From Desmodesmus armatus (Eukaryota > Chlorophyta > Chlorophyceae > Sphaeropleales > Scenedesmaceae), in contig VIIQ02000088.1 in the NCBI GenBank assembly GCA_007449985.2, positions 344,836 through 408,835 on the forward strand: a stretch of DNA of 64,000 nt. Direction: 5' to 3'. The notes beneath the pieces were generated by a model. It ran no database searches, was not told the origin of the DNA, and worked only from the letters and a program-made list of their open reading frames with translations. The translations under genes were made by a program, and so were the position numbers. Of this stretch, positions 35,710-48,065 are shown one piece after another. Each line of letters opens with the position of its first letter. Position 1 is the stretch's first letter.

Positions 35710-37924
35710 TCACTCTGCCAATGCTGCAGCTGCTTGCTGCACCACTATGGGGTCCTTGTGGTGGAGGTGGCTCTGCAACACTTTACGCCACACAGGCTCA
35801 TGGTTGGGGCCCTGCACACCAGCAAACATGTGGCCAGGCAGCAGCACCAGTAGCAGCAGGAAGCAGTTATGCAGACAGGAAACATGCACCAGACAGCATG
35901 AGTTTACAGGGGTCATGTGGATTAGAAAAAACCACAGGTGCAAGCACTCTGCAACTCGCACATGTGCCGCCAAAAGAGCATCCAAAAAAGCATCATGATG
36001 AGAAGGAGCAACGCACAACATAACCAGCACATGTGTACATCACATCAGCCGTGTGCATGTGCAGCATGCTGGCATCACATCAACCAATGGGCATCATGGC
36101 ACACAGCACGCACCTTCTGGAGCCAATACCAAGCCACATATTCACCGTTGAACATGCCTGTATAAATGAGATGTGTGAGTTGTGTCAGCGTTGTCAGCTG
36201 CAAGAGCAGCCCCTCTGCAGCACGAGTGTGCTCCTCCACCACAAGCTTTTGCAGGCCCGTCAGCTGACACACACCCTCCAACCCCTCTGATGTGCTTTGC
36301 GGCATGAGCTTCACGCTGAGCGTGTGCAGGCCGCTCAACCCCTGCAGCGAACCCAGCCCTGCTTTAGTGTACTGCAAGGCCCGCATGTTCAAAGACTGCA
36401 GCCCAGGGCAGCAGCTGACAAGGCAGCTGCCTTCAGGAGCTGCTGCTGCAGGGCCACGGGTGTTGTACCAGGTACGTGGCTCAGAAGAGATGTCCAGAAC
36501 GCGCAGGTGCGGCAGCTTTCTGCTGCCAGAGAACATGTGCTGCCACGCTGCTGCTGGCAAGAAGCACTCCCCGACGTTCAGGTGCTGCAGCTTGCTGCTG
36601 GCTGTCAGGGCTGAGTAGGCTGCTGCTGGTGGCAGTGGAGACTCACCAACGTCCAAGCTGCAAAGGAGAATCAAGCATGTGAGCTGCTGCAGGTGCTGCA
36701 GCTTGGACAACAGCTGTGTCGTGCGTGTGGCAGCGTCATGCAGCTGGCCAACCCTGAGCTCCAGGTGCTGCAACATGGTCTTGCCTGACAGGACTTCAGG
36801 CTCCAAGTCAAATCTGTCACCAAACTTGTCACCTGAGAGCTGCAGGCGTGTGAGGCATTGGGTGGCTGGCAGTGTGCCAACGTGGAACCTCCAGTTGCCA
36901 TATGACACTAGCCGCAGGTCAACCAGCCGAGTCAAAGCTGACAAGTACTGAATGTCGCCTGGACACTGAGAATGGTATTGACCAATACCAGTGCCAGCCT
37001 CATTGAAGACATGGTTCAGACAGCCACTTGACAGCTCCAGGTACGTCAGCTGCAACAGCTTCGCTATCATGTCACCTGGGAAGCAACACAAGTAAGACCT
37101 TGAGAACCTTAAGGTTTGGGAAGCTTCCCAAACATTTTTGCAAGCATTGAGAATACAAATAGCAGGGGTTGTCTTGCATCAGCACCGCATGATTCTACCA
37201 ACAAACATGCCTTGTGTCCATTTACTCAGCCTGAGCTCATGAGGACGGTGGTGGCCCTCGGGCAGCCCTGACTGTTGTGCATGGCTACAACATTGGTGTA
37301 GGACAACACTTACTGGACAACCCCCATAGTTGCCTGAGATACCAATGAATTACCTGGGATCTCGACGTCATTCATGATAGGTCCTCTGCAGCTGAGGCTT
37401 AGGTGCTCCAGCCACGGCAGCCTGGCCAGTGCTGCTTCCAACGCATGACCACCACCATTCATAGTGCAGTTTTGGAGCCGCAACTGCTTCAGAGGGAGAG
37501 CAACAGCTGCTGGGCCTATCACACCTTGGATGCCAAAATACTCGAAGGAACCTAAATCCAGGTAAAGCGTTGTGAGACTAAGGCTGCTGAGCTGTGTGAG
37601 GCCTGCTGGCAGCCGATGCACTTCAATGGTAGGCCCCTCGTGATTTCTGTGGGTTGGCTCCTCCTTCCCTTCCACGCTGATACTGTTGACGTACTTGCCA
37701 TGCTTTGTGAGGTACACGTCCACAAGGCTGTCCAGCCGCTTTTGATCGTTGGTCGCTAGTGTGATGCTGTTGAGTGCCTCCACGGCTGCCTGGTGCAGCC
37801 TGCCGTGGGCCATGGCAGCGCTGCACACGCTGCGGGGGTCATCAGCACAGCAGCGCAGCACCAACAGCAGACATGGGTCTGGCAGCTGCAGCAGGGACAC
37901 TGCTGAAATACTTCCGGCCATCAT
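35710..37924 (-). CDS. F-box-like leucine-rich-repeat protein, intact
   Basis: Three exons, 37924-37354, 37075-36114 and 35811-35710, join in phase to 544 residues. The N terminus (LLQLPDPCLLLVLRCCADDP, then SVCSAAMAHGRLHQAAVEAL) is an F-box-like helical motif, the part that would bind Skp1 in an SCF ubiquitin ligase. The rest is LRRs: LPWLEHLSLS, LTRLVDLRLV, CLTRLQLSG, LQHLELR, LQHLNVGE, LPHLRVLDIS, LQSLNMR and LTGLQKLVV. The separate last exon PNHEPVWRKVLQSHLHHKD to AAAALAE is shared with other family members here. LRRs usually form a protein-binding arc; the partner is unknown. A transposon end lies 25 bp past its stop, which may alter its 3' end or poly(A) site. Confidence 0.82.
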
Positions 37925-40239
37925 AGAGACTTGTAAATCACGATCAGCAACGTGGCAGGTGCGTGCAACAGTGAACAGGGTGATTCAGAATGGTGTCCAA
38001 ATCTCGAAAAGACGGATCTGCGTACCCGTAGTGTTTGATGATCGAGACTAGCGAAATAGTGTCTGACAGTACCTAGTACCTAAGAGTCTTCAAGAAGCCC
38101 AGTCTCCAGCTGTGACTGTTCGGCAGCCTTTCGTCATGTTGCGTCATCAGTCGCAGATGTGTGACTCGCACGTGCATCCCGGTCCCGAGCCAGTACTAAA
38201 AAAGGAGTAACACATCAGGAACCGGTAATGACTCTTTTTGCGCTTCGCTATAACTCACAAGGTTGTGGCACAATGGCCTGGTACAATACATGGTATGCCC
38301 AAACGCACAGAGTGCACAGGACCAGCACCACAGTTTTCCAGCATTCCTAGGATCACTGACATGCATAGGCAGCTGGCCTGCAACCTACAGCTGATGATCC
38401 TGAGCCATCCCTGTCCGCTTTGCGCCGTAACCGGTGGTCTGCCAGGGCTGCAGCAGGCCCAATGCGATGTCAGCCCGGCAGTCATCAGGATATTGCAGCC
38501 AGCGCAGCACTGCAGGGCTTTCACTTGAGGCAGCAGCGGCATAGCAGTGACTCTAGCAGCTTGGAGGTACTACCAACACCACCTGGTCAAGTACCTTCAC
38601 AATTTGCTCAGCCTGAAAAGGCAGTCCCGTCCACTGATGTGATCAGCATCAGCAGCTGCCGGCAGCCTTACGAAACAAAGTCACCTGCCACAATCGCTCG
38701 CGAGCCTCGTTCAACTGAGTTCATGCTGCGAGCTTACCAGCTGGTACCTTGCAAGGGCTGCAGTCAGCACAACTTGTGCTGGCGGCCATCAGCCACAGCA
38801 GCAAACATGCCGTGGCCCTCTGCCGCCAGCAGCTGAGCTTACGCACTGCAACGTATACACAGCTACATGTCGGGGGTTGATAGGCCCTATCAGCGGCTGC
38901 ACATAGGCTGTTGATTTTGAAGGCTTGCTTTGATGCACACCCGTTTGTTGATGACATGGCCCACTGGGCCGGGCCCTTTGAACGGCTGGGGTTCTGCCAC
39001 AGCTGCAGCTTCAAGCCGTAGCACAAGTTGTGCTGCTTGACTGGCACCCACTTGAGCATGCCAAAAGTTGTCCCCTTCCAGACGTGTGACTGATAATGCC
39101 AGATCAATTGGCCGCCACAGCCACGGTACAGGTGTGCCACATACCCATAAAAAGCCGAGGTCGTTGCAGTACTGACGCCAGCCGGGCAGTTCAACTGTGC
39201 TGTGCCGCAAGCCATGGCAGTGCCTGCTGGCATTCAGGATGGGATGCGCTGGCTGCAAATCCTAACACTGAAGTGCCACTACTTTTGTGTTGATTTTGAT
39301 AGAATGTTGCATCGTCCGCGCATGCCATGGAGTGAGTGCGCAGGTGTTGAAAACCTGTGCGTGAAGAGTGACCCAGCTGTGCAGCCATATGGCAGACAAC
39401 AGGTGCAGCAGGCAGTCAACTGGCAACATTGTTAACGGCGCTGTGCACCAAGGGTTCAGCCCAGTCGTTGTGTGGTAGTGTGTTTCTAGCGCTTCTGGCG
39501 TCAACATAGGTCTGACATCTTGGTTTTTGGCGAGAGGCATGTGGGCTCAGCCATGGTACTAAAATGTCTTGGATGCAACAACAATGCGGAGCAAGAGCGG
39601 ACATCAGCTTGTTTGCAATTGATTGCCAGTTTTCTTGGTTGCTGGCCACTTTGAAGCATGAGCAGCACACAGCATGCTGTGGGACGGTGACTTTTGTCGT
39701 AGCTTCAAAATACTGTACTGCGGTAGTGTGCACGTGTGTGTTACCATTGCTGGGGTATTTGCGACCCTGATGTGCTAAAATGACATGTGCTGGCCCACTC
39801 AGTGACTGGGCCAGTCCGGTGATTTCGAGCTTCATAGCTACAGGTGTAACATAGGTTGATGAGTTTGTACATTTAGTATGCAAACTCAGACAACCTCAAG
39901 TGTGTGCAGACTGCATCCGGCTCAGCTAGTTCAGGGTGGCATTCCACAGGGGCCAGGCAAAAGAGTCAACCACACCAATGACATACCAATTCCATAGGAA
40001 TGGCCCCAACTACAGGCTGCATACATGATCCAAAAGCCATCTCAACACCGATGACGAAATGCTGAGGCACTTTAGCAATGCTAAGCATGGGGGTGTCATG
40101 ACCTGATGGAGTTTCAAATTCAATTCAAGCATTCAAGCTTTCAAACACCTGTTTGCATTTGTGTCGTGCATTGGGCGTGCAGCAGGCAGCATACTGCCAC
40201 AAGCTGCTACGTTGTTTGTGTTCAGTCGTTTTTTTGCAG
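37925..40239. other. Intergenic stretch, no gene assigned
   Basis: Several short open frames exist, for example plus 38420-38836 (PTPPGQVPSQFAQPEKAVPS) and minus 39233-38721 (FYGYVAHLYRGCGGQL). Neither joins to neighbours in a convincing way. Either may be a relic of a transposon gene. The LRR gene's promoter should lie at 37.9-38.2 kb and the next gene's 5' exon somewhere before 40.24 kb. Confidence 0.4.
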
Positions 40240-41447
40240 CTGGCCTTCATTCCTCAACGCAGACTGCAGCAGGCCCGGTGATCAATGCATTGCTTCTGAG
40301 CATGGGAGAGGAGCGCTTCCGAAACGGCGTTCAGACGCTTTGTGTCAGCTTCGATGACATTGCAATGCCTTTGGCTGGCTTCTTCGGCTGCAATCTGGTG
40401 AGGGGCAAGCAACAGCTGTACCCTGCAATGCACCACGAGTGTTACTGTCAGTGGTGGTGTTGCTCTGTGTAATCTTGGCTGGCTTCCTTGAAATGTTGCT
40501 GACACAAAAAATATTCTGTTTTTTGCAGGCATATGCTCGTGTCAGTGACAAAGGCTGCATTGTCTTTGCAGTGGGACACCGCACGGCAACGCCCCAGTGC
40601 AGCAGCTCCCACCCTCAGCAGCAGCAGCTGTGGTTGAAGGTGTCCATCTCCAGTGATGCTGATGCTGATGACGTCCTTCGCCAGCTGGTAGCGCAGCCAA
40701 GAGGTAGCACCAAAAGCCAGGTAAGCAAAACACAGCACGGTCACCCTTCAGACTCAGCTGTGCGCGCTGGTCATGGCATGCTTCATTGTAGGCTTCGAAA
40801 GGCAGACACATTCAGGACTGCTACTGTAGGTGCAAGTCATTGTGACCTTTGTGCGATGACAGCTGTGCAAAAACTAGTACAGTGCCCCTCATCAGCATGT
40901 GCTAGATGTGCTCAGCGCGGTGGTGTGGTATGGTGTGCGTGCTGTGCAGCTGCTTGTTGCGCTGCTGTATGCTATGCTGTGTCTGTGCTGTGCTGGGCTA
41001 GTCCCTCTCTGATGTCACCCCCGCAGCTCCCATTGCCAACATGGCAAGCTGACACCCATATGTGAGACCTCCTGCTTGCGCCAGATCACAACTGCTGCGG
41101 CAAATGCCATGCTCTGAGTATCTGCATTTGTGCTGCACTGTTCTTTGCCGCCTTCTGCCGTCCACCTGCTGCTGCTGTCTGCAGCTGCTGGCTCTGAGCG
41201 CCCCCAGTGTTGCCCCACAGCCCGGCAGTCGCCCTGTGCCCTCCGATCCCCTTGTGAGCCCCCTGCACCGTGTTGCAGCACTGCTGGCTCTCCAGCTGTC
41301 AGCCCATGTGCTCGCCAACATGCACCTCCTGGCACCATGCAGCTCCCGCACCCAGGAAGCAGCAGTGATGGCAGCAAGAAACACGCTGAAGTGCGGCCAT
41401 GCCTGGGCCCTTGCAGCTTGGGACAGCCATCCATGGTACACGAACGT

Positions 41448-41479
<32 letters not shown>

Positions 41480-42613
41480 CATCGCAGCCCACTGCAGTTT
41501 CAGCAGTGATGGCAGCGCTGGCTAGCCCTGGTGCCACCCCTGCTGCCAGCCTGGCCTGTGTGCGGCTGCTGCTGGTGTGCAGCCCTCCCCTGCAGCCCCC
41601 CATTGGAGCTGCTGCTGCACTGCTGGTGCTGCTGGCTAGGCTGCGGCTGCTGCAGCTGCAGGCTAGTGTTAGCGGCGAGGCGCTGCTGCTGCAGGCACTG
41701 CATGTGCTGCTCATGCACAGGGGGGCCCTCAACCCACCCATAACATCAGCAGCAGCGGGCGCTACCGGCATCAACGCAACAGCAGCAGCAGCAGCTGCCG
41801 CAGCAGTCGACAGTGTGCAGCTCCTGCAGTTTGAGGACGCTGCAGCAGCAGAGGCGGCAGCAGTGGCAGCAGTGGCCAGAACCGCAGAGCAGCTCAGTGG
41901 CGACCCGCCCTTGAACAGCAGCGGCCAGGAGGCAGTTTGGTCTGTTGTTGAGCGGCACCTGGGTGTCAGCAGGGCCAACTTGAAAGCAGCACTGGCTAGC
42001 CTATCTGCCATTGCTCCCCCCACACCATCACAGGGGGAGGGGCAGGGGCCCAGTGCTCCACCCAGCCACCCCCACATATGGTTTTGCAGCGTGTGTGGGG
42101 GTGGCCCTCTGCCTGACAGGCCTCTGGTGTCATGCAGCGGCTGTGTGCTCAGCTACCATGTGGCCTGCGTGCTGGGACAAAAAGGCTTCACGCCCGACCA
42201 GCAGCTGCTGCAGGGCAGCAGCAGTGGCAGCAGCGGCGGCAGCAATGGCGGTGGCAGCAGTAGCGGCGGCAGCAGCTGTGGTAGCAGCATGTGTCAGGGG
42301 GTGTGCCTGGCCTGTCAGGGCTACCCGTTGGATGCAGGCCTGAGGAGGTACCTGCTGCAGTTGGCAGCATTGGGGAGGATGGGGCCTGGCAACAGGGAGC
42401 AGCAGCAGCTGCAGCAAGTAGCGGATACCCGTCGCACGACGCTGCAACCGCAGCTGCAGCCTTTGCAGCCTGCGCAGGGCCAGACAAATTATGGCAATGC
42501 TGCAGCGGCAGCAGCATCAGCAGCTGCTGCTGCTGGCAGCACTGGTGGTGGTGCGGCTGCTGCTGCTGGCAGCACTGGTGGTGGTGCGGCTGGCGGTCAA
42601 GCCCCCGCTGTGA

Positions 42614-42649
<36 letters not shown>

Positions 42650-43196
42650 TGTGTCAGCTTGCTGCTTCTGGTGGGCGTGCCAGGCTTACTGCAGATGGCG
42701 ACCTTGTCATTCCTGATAGCCAGGGGGACGATGAGGAGGACGCTGCACAGGAGGCAGGGGCGGCAGGGCTGGCACGGACAGCAGCGGCAGCAGCAGCAGC
42801 AGCAGCGACCGCTGCACGGGCGAGGCGGCCTGTCAACAGTCGGCCCGCCAAAAAGCACAAGGCAGCAGCAGCAGCTGCTACTGCCGGTGGCAAGGCTGCA
42901 GCACCGCTACCCTCACCACCAGTGCCGGCAGCAGTTGGCAAAGGCAGCGGCGGTGTGGGTGGTGGCGGGGCTGCCAGCCAGCCGATGACCACTGGGTGTG
43001 CAGCCAACAGCAGCAGGATGCGGTCAGCTGCTGCTGCTGCTGCTGCTACCGATGCTGCATACGCAGGGTCGGCAGGGGACCAGACAGCTGCAGCAGCAGC
43101 TGCAGGGTTGGAGGGGCCCTGCCGAGAGCCCAAGAAGCCACGGCTGCTGCCTCCCCTCACCCAATACCAGCAGCAGCTGCCGCTGCCGCCGCCGCT

Positions 43197-43246
<50 letters not shown>

Positions 43247-46200
43247 CCAGCACAGAGGCGGTGGCAGCTGTGGCACTAGTGGCACCAGCAGCAGCAACTG
43301 CAAGAGCTGCAGCAGGCATGCATGAACGCCCCTGCGGCCTGTCGGGTCCTTGTGGTGTGCCAGGCACCCAGCCGCCCAACCCACCCCTCATGATGTCAGC
43401 AACAGAGGCAGCAAGAGAGGAGGAACAATGGGCTGCTGTTGCTGCTGCTGCTGCTGCTGGACCTGCCTTGCCAGGCCAGGGGCGACGAGTCAAGTATGCT
43501 CTGACCCAGGAGCAGGTGCAGCAGCAGCGTAAGTTGCGGGAGCTGAGAGGGGCTGACTTTCAGGAAGCTGTGGCAGCACAAAAGGCAGCAGGAATGTATG
43601 TCAACCCCTTTGTGCGTGACATTACCACCACATTGCCAGCGGCAGCTGCAGCAATAGCCAGGGCAGCAGAGCAAGGCGATGCTCCTGCAGCTCCTGCTGC
43701 TGTTGCAGCAGCAGTCGCTGGCCGCCTGCTGCACCCCACAGAGGACGCCGCTGCAGCCTCCACACCCTCAGCAGCAGCAGCAGCAGCAGCAGGACAGGCA
43801 GGGCCCCCTGCCCTTGCTGCCAACGGTGCCGGCGCTGCCACTGGTGTTGGTGCTGCTGGTGCGGCGGCACCCCAGCACACCCCCAAGTCAGCAGCAGGTG
43901 CTGCTGCTGCTGGTGCTGCTGCAGCTGGCGGTAGTGCTGAACCTCAGCACACCCCACAGGCAGCAGCTGCTGCTGGGGGTGCTGCTGCTGCTGCTGCAGC
44001 TGGGTGCTGCCCGTCTGTCACCCCTGGCTCTGCTGGTGGTTCACGCCACAGCAGCAGGGACAGCCCCGAGCAGCTGTCACACCACATTCAGGCAGCACTG
44101 GCAGCAACACCACCTGCAGCAGCAGTGGGGACCGCCACCGCCGCCGCCGCTGCTGCTGCTCGTCCTGTTACCGGTGCTGATGCTGGCACCGGTGCTGCTG
44201 GTGCTGCTGTCATGCATAATGGGCTGTTCAGCAGCCTACCCTCGGAGGCTAGCCCAAAGTCTCCTGCAGCTGGCGCATCGGCTGCCGCTGCTGTTGCTGC
44301 TGGCCAGCGTGCTCCTCTGGAGCCACCTGCAGCACAGCTGCATGCACATCAGCAGCAGCAGCAGCAGGGAGTGCTGGAGGGCAGGGAGGTGCTACACAGT
44401 CAGCTCCATGGGAACCTACAGGACAGGTCGTCAGGTGGTGGGGGGCAGGCTGTAGAGCAGCAGCTGCTGCTTGGGCCTGCGGCAGAGCCAGAGGGAGACA
44501 TGCAGCTTGAGGAGGAGGAGGGCTACACGCAGGACGCACCTGATGACTGGGAGCCCTCCAGTTCTGACGGAGGGTTTGTGCCGCTGCCGCTGCTGGGGCC
44601 TCAGGGTGGTAGGCAGCCTGGTGAGCCCCATAGCCCCTACACAGAGGACGCTGTGTCGGAGTTTGAAGGGCCGGGCTCCCTGTCGTCCTGGCAAGCCCAG
44701 GGCTCTGGGGGCACGCCCTCCCCAAATGGTGCAGCGCAGTACAGGGCTGGGTCGGAAGCAGGCGCAGATGCAGGAGCAGATGCAGGAGCAGATGCAGACC
44801 AGCATGCAGATGCTGATGCTGATGCTGATGCTGATGCTGATGCTGATGCTGATGCTGATGCTGATGCTGATGCTGATGCTGATGCTGATGCTGATGCTGA
44901 TGCTGATGCTGATGCTGATGCTGATGCTGATGCTGATGCTGATGCTGATGCTGATGCTGATGCTGATGCTGATGCTGATGCTGATGCTGATGCTGATGCT
45001 GATGCTGATGCTGATGCTGATGCTGATGCTGATGCTGATGCTGATGCTGATGCAGATGCAGATGCAGGCGAAGACATGGATGCAGACATGGATGCAGACG
45101 AAGATGCAGACGCTGATGCAGATGCTGATTGGGGTGATGATGACGACAGCGATGGTGATGCAGGGGCAGCGGCAGGGGCAGGCGCAGGGGCAGGTGCAGG
45201 TGCAGACGGCGACCCTGATGCAGGGGCAGATGCCGGCACAGGGGCAGATGCAGGGGCAGACGCCGACGCCGACGGCTGTGCTGGCATAGGGGCAGATGCA
45301 GGGACAGATGCAGGGACAGATGCAGGCGCTGGCCCAGAAGCAGCGGGCCCCACCTGCTGGCACGGTATGATGCAAACCTTCTACCTCTACAGCGCCAGGT
45401 TTGCCCTGCTGAGCCGATCACTGCCGGGCCAGCAGCAGCAGCAGCAGCAGCGGCGGCCGTCCAGGGCTGCTGCGTCCACCTGGGGGTCTGTTGGTCCTGT
45501 CGCTCGGGAGCAGGAGAATGAGGCAGGAGGGGTGGCCCTGTCTGACCCTGAGGTTGTGCTGCACATCCGTGCACAGCTGCAGCAGCACCTGCTGCTGGGG
45601 AAGCTGGCAGAGCTGCGGGGCCGGACAGCATGGGTGAGGGACTGGGCATGGGATGCAATAAAGTATACGCCCTCGCAGGCTGTGATTGGCCGTGTGGAGC
45701 TGCTGCTGAGGGAGGCAGAGAGGCTCATGGGGGTGCAGGAGGGAGGTGCGCCGGGTGGCACTAGCACTGGTGCTGCCCAAGCCGCCGCCGCCGCAGCAGC
45801 AGCAGCAGAGGGCAGTCGTGGTGTGTCTGAGGCCGATGCTCAGGCAGCTTCTGAGTGCCTGCTAGTGGTTGTTGCCCTGCTGCTGCTGTTTGGCCCCAGC
45901 CAGGCTGGTAGCGCGCTGGGCTGGGGTGTTGAGCGGGTAATGCAGCTGTGGGGCCCTACAGGGCTGCATGAATGCATGGCAGCTGTGTTGGACGATGCAG
46001 CAGCAGGCATCGCAGCACACCGCCAGGCTGCTGGCCCTTCTGCCGACACACATGCAGACCACACAGCAGCAGCAGCAGCAGCGGCAGCAGAGGGTGGCAC
46101 GGCTGCTCCCTCGTATCGTGAGTATCTGCTGTCTGATAGTCCAACCATCGGCCTGCCCTGGGACTGGGCTGGGCTGGATGCGGGTGAGCTTGAGGTGCTG

Positions 46201-47030
46201 TCAGAGCTGCTGAGGGCACAGCTGGGCATGGACCTGACAGGGCCCTTCTCCATCAACCTGTGGGGGATGGTGGACGCCTTCCAGCAGCTGTTCATGCTGC
46301 CAGGGGGTGACTCACAGGCAGGAGGGGGCAATGGAGGCAGCTCCCAGGGCGGCAGTGGCCACCACCAGCAGCGGCAGCAGCAGCAGCAGGAGGCGGAGGG
46401 GCGCCAGGAGGAGGGGGATGGCAGCAATGGCGGCCACCTGGGCAGCGGTGCCAGCCTGTCAGCCAGGCGGAGGCTGCTGGTAGACTTGATGGCTGAAACA
46501 GCACAGACTGTGAGGGAGGTGTGGCGGCCAACAGCAGCAGCGGCAGCTGCTGCCGCAGCCGCTGTTGATGCAGACGCAGCAGCTGCTGCAACGGCAGCTG
46601 TTGGCGTCGGGGACCCAGTTTGGATCGCCCCCACGGCCTATGGGGGTGCGCAGGTGCCGCGGCCAGTGTTGGCGGCCTGTCGGCAGCTGCTGTGCAAGGT
46701 GCAGGCCCTGCTGTCACCAGCACCAGCAGGAGCACCTGGCGACGAGGTCATTCCAGCAGCATGGAATATGCTGGGCCAGCTGTCTTCTCTGGTGCCTGCT
46801 GGGGTCGAGGAACGGGGTGGGGGTGAGGGTAGCAGCTGGGTAGGCCCAGTTTACCGCTTCACTGGGCTGCTGCTGTCTGCTGCCTTCAGTGACCTGCCCC
46901 CCGGCTGCAGCAGCTGGCAGCTGGTGCTGGGGCCCCCTTGGCCTTTAGGGGCACCTTGGCAGGCCATGTGGTGCATGGCGGCAGCAGCACTGGCTGCCGA
47001 TGACGCAACCAACAGCTGCTGGTGCCCAAA

Positions 47031-47065
<35 letters not shown>

Positions 47066-48065
47066 CCAGCGAGGGCGAGCTGCTGAAAGCAGTGCAGATC
47101 AGCTACGAGGGCTTCCTAGGCTTCACTGCTGCAGTGGCAGACGCTGACGGCCGGCTGTTGCACCTGCCGGCACTGTGGCAGGCCGTGACTGCCGTAGGGC
47201 CGGGCGGGCGAACTGTGCTGACTCAGCCTGGGTTTGGGGAGGACGCATCGCAGTGCCTAAGGGGTTGGGTTAGATTTTTGATTACTGGGGGTTGGCTCCT
47301 TGCTGGCCACAAGGGCAGCAGCAGCAGCTGCAGCAGCAGCAGCAGCAGCCGCCACAACAGCAGCAACAGTTGGCTTTGTTTGGCTCGTGGTATCAGCTGG
47401 GGGCGCGGCAGCCCGCCCTGCGCCATCACACCAGCATGAGGGTGCCGCCCCTGCAGGTGTCAAGCGGCTTGCTGCTGATGCTGGTGAGGCAGCGGCTGGT
47501 GGTTTCTGTAAAACACGCACGCATGGAGTTGTGCTCTTCCAACTCCCACCGGCAGCAGCAGCAGCAGTACCAGCCCGACAGGCACCATGAACGAGCAGTG
47601 CAGCTGCGGGATATGGCAGATGCACCTCTGGCTACGCTGATCTGGTCAGCTCACGCAGCAGCGGCAGCAGCCAACGGTGGTCCAGAGGACGAGGGTTCAG
47701 CAGCGGGCATACCCGCAGCAGCCCAGCCAGATGCAGCAGCAGCCAACGATACTGGGTTTGGCGGCTTCCAGGAGGCGCTATGTGCCGCAGGTGTCGCTGC
47801 GTACGAGTTGCTGCTGCTGGATGATTCCGAGCTGATGTACCAGCTGCCATCCATGATTGTGGGGGGTGGCACGACTGCTGCCGCCTTCCTGCGCCACGTT
47901 GAGGGCGATTTGAAGTTTGCTGAGGGTGCTGCACGCAGGGGGGACTGGGTGGGTGGCAGCAGGGCAATGCGTCGCCTGGAGACCAAGTTGAGGCAGCGCC
48001 GCAGTGCACCAGTGGTGCTGGACACACAGTGGGGCCCACCTGACCTTACCCAGCCAGGAGGGTAG
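40240..48065 (+). CDS. Giant low-complexity protein with a PHD-type zinc finger
   Basis: Exons 40240-40397, 40529-40720 and a huge exon from 41185 join in phase; the first exon is not found. A Leu/Ala-rich helical region (ALLALQLSAHVLANMHLL) is followed by a C4HC3 finger at 42,085-42,320: CSVC, CSGC, HVAC and CLAC, with a Gly/Ser insert before the last pair. This fits a PHD finger, a histone-tail reader, so a chromatin role is inferred. Then come polyAla, polyGln, Lys-rich patches, a run of about 40 Ala-Asp pairs (44.8-45.05 kb) and globular-looking parts such as WVRDWAWDAIKYTPSQAV and YLLSDSPTIGLPWDWAGLD. Near 47,250-47,440 the likely coding frame changes (WYQLGARQPALRHHTS onward) and runs to a stop at 48063-48065, needing a small intron or a frameshift. 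Total is over 2,300 residues. Confidence 0.6.
42081..42320 (+). other. PHD-type zinc-finger segment
   Basis: Order C-x2-C, C-x2-C, H-x2-C, C-x2-C with spacing inside the usual PHD range, except for a Gly/Ser-rich insertion coded by GGCAGC repeats before the last cysteine pair. Confidence 0.65.
43197..43246. repeat. CAG repeat coding polyGln
   Basis: About 17 CAG/CAA codons in the frame of the large gene, following QLPLPPPLQ. Confidence 0.9.
44809..45048. repeat. Perfect (GATGCT)40 hexanucleotide repeat
   Basis: Exactly 240 bp of uninterrupted GATGCT, coding alternating Asp and Ala in the large gene. It is flanked by GATGCA/GCAGAC variants that continue the same dipeptide to about 45,130. 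All six frames stay open across it. Confidence 0.95.

Noticed and set aside
41000..43900. Minus-strand frames rich in Cys, Ser and Leu over the giant gene
   Set aside because: Shadow frames of CTG/CAG codons. The plus strand has in-phase exons and a PHD finger.
44471..45375. Long open frames in all six frames (Met-Leu, Ser-Ala, His-Gln, Ile-Ser runs)
   Set aside because: They come from the GATGCT repeat having no stop in any frame; only the Asp-Ala frame continues into the gene on both sides.
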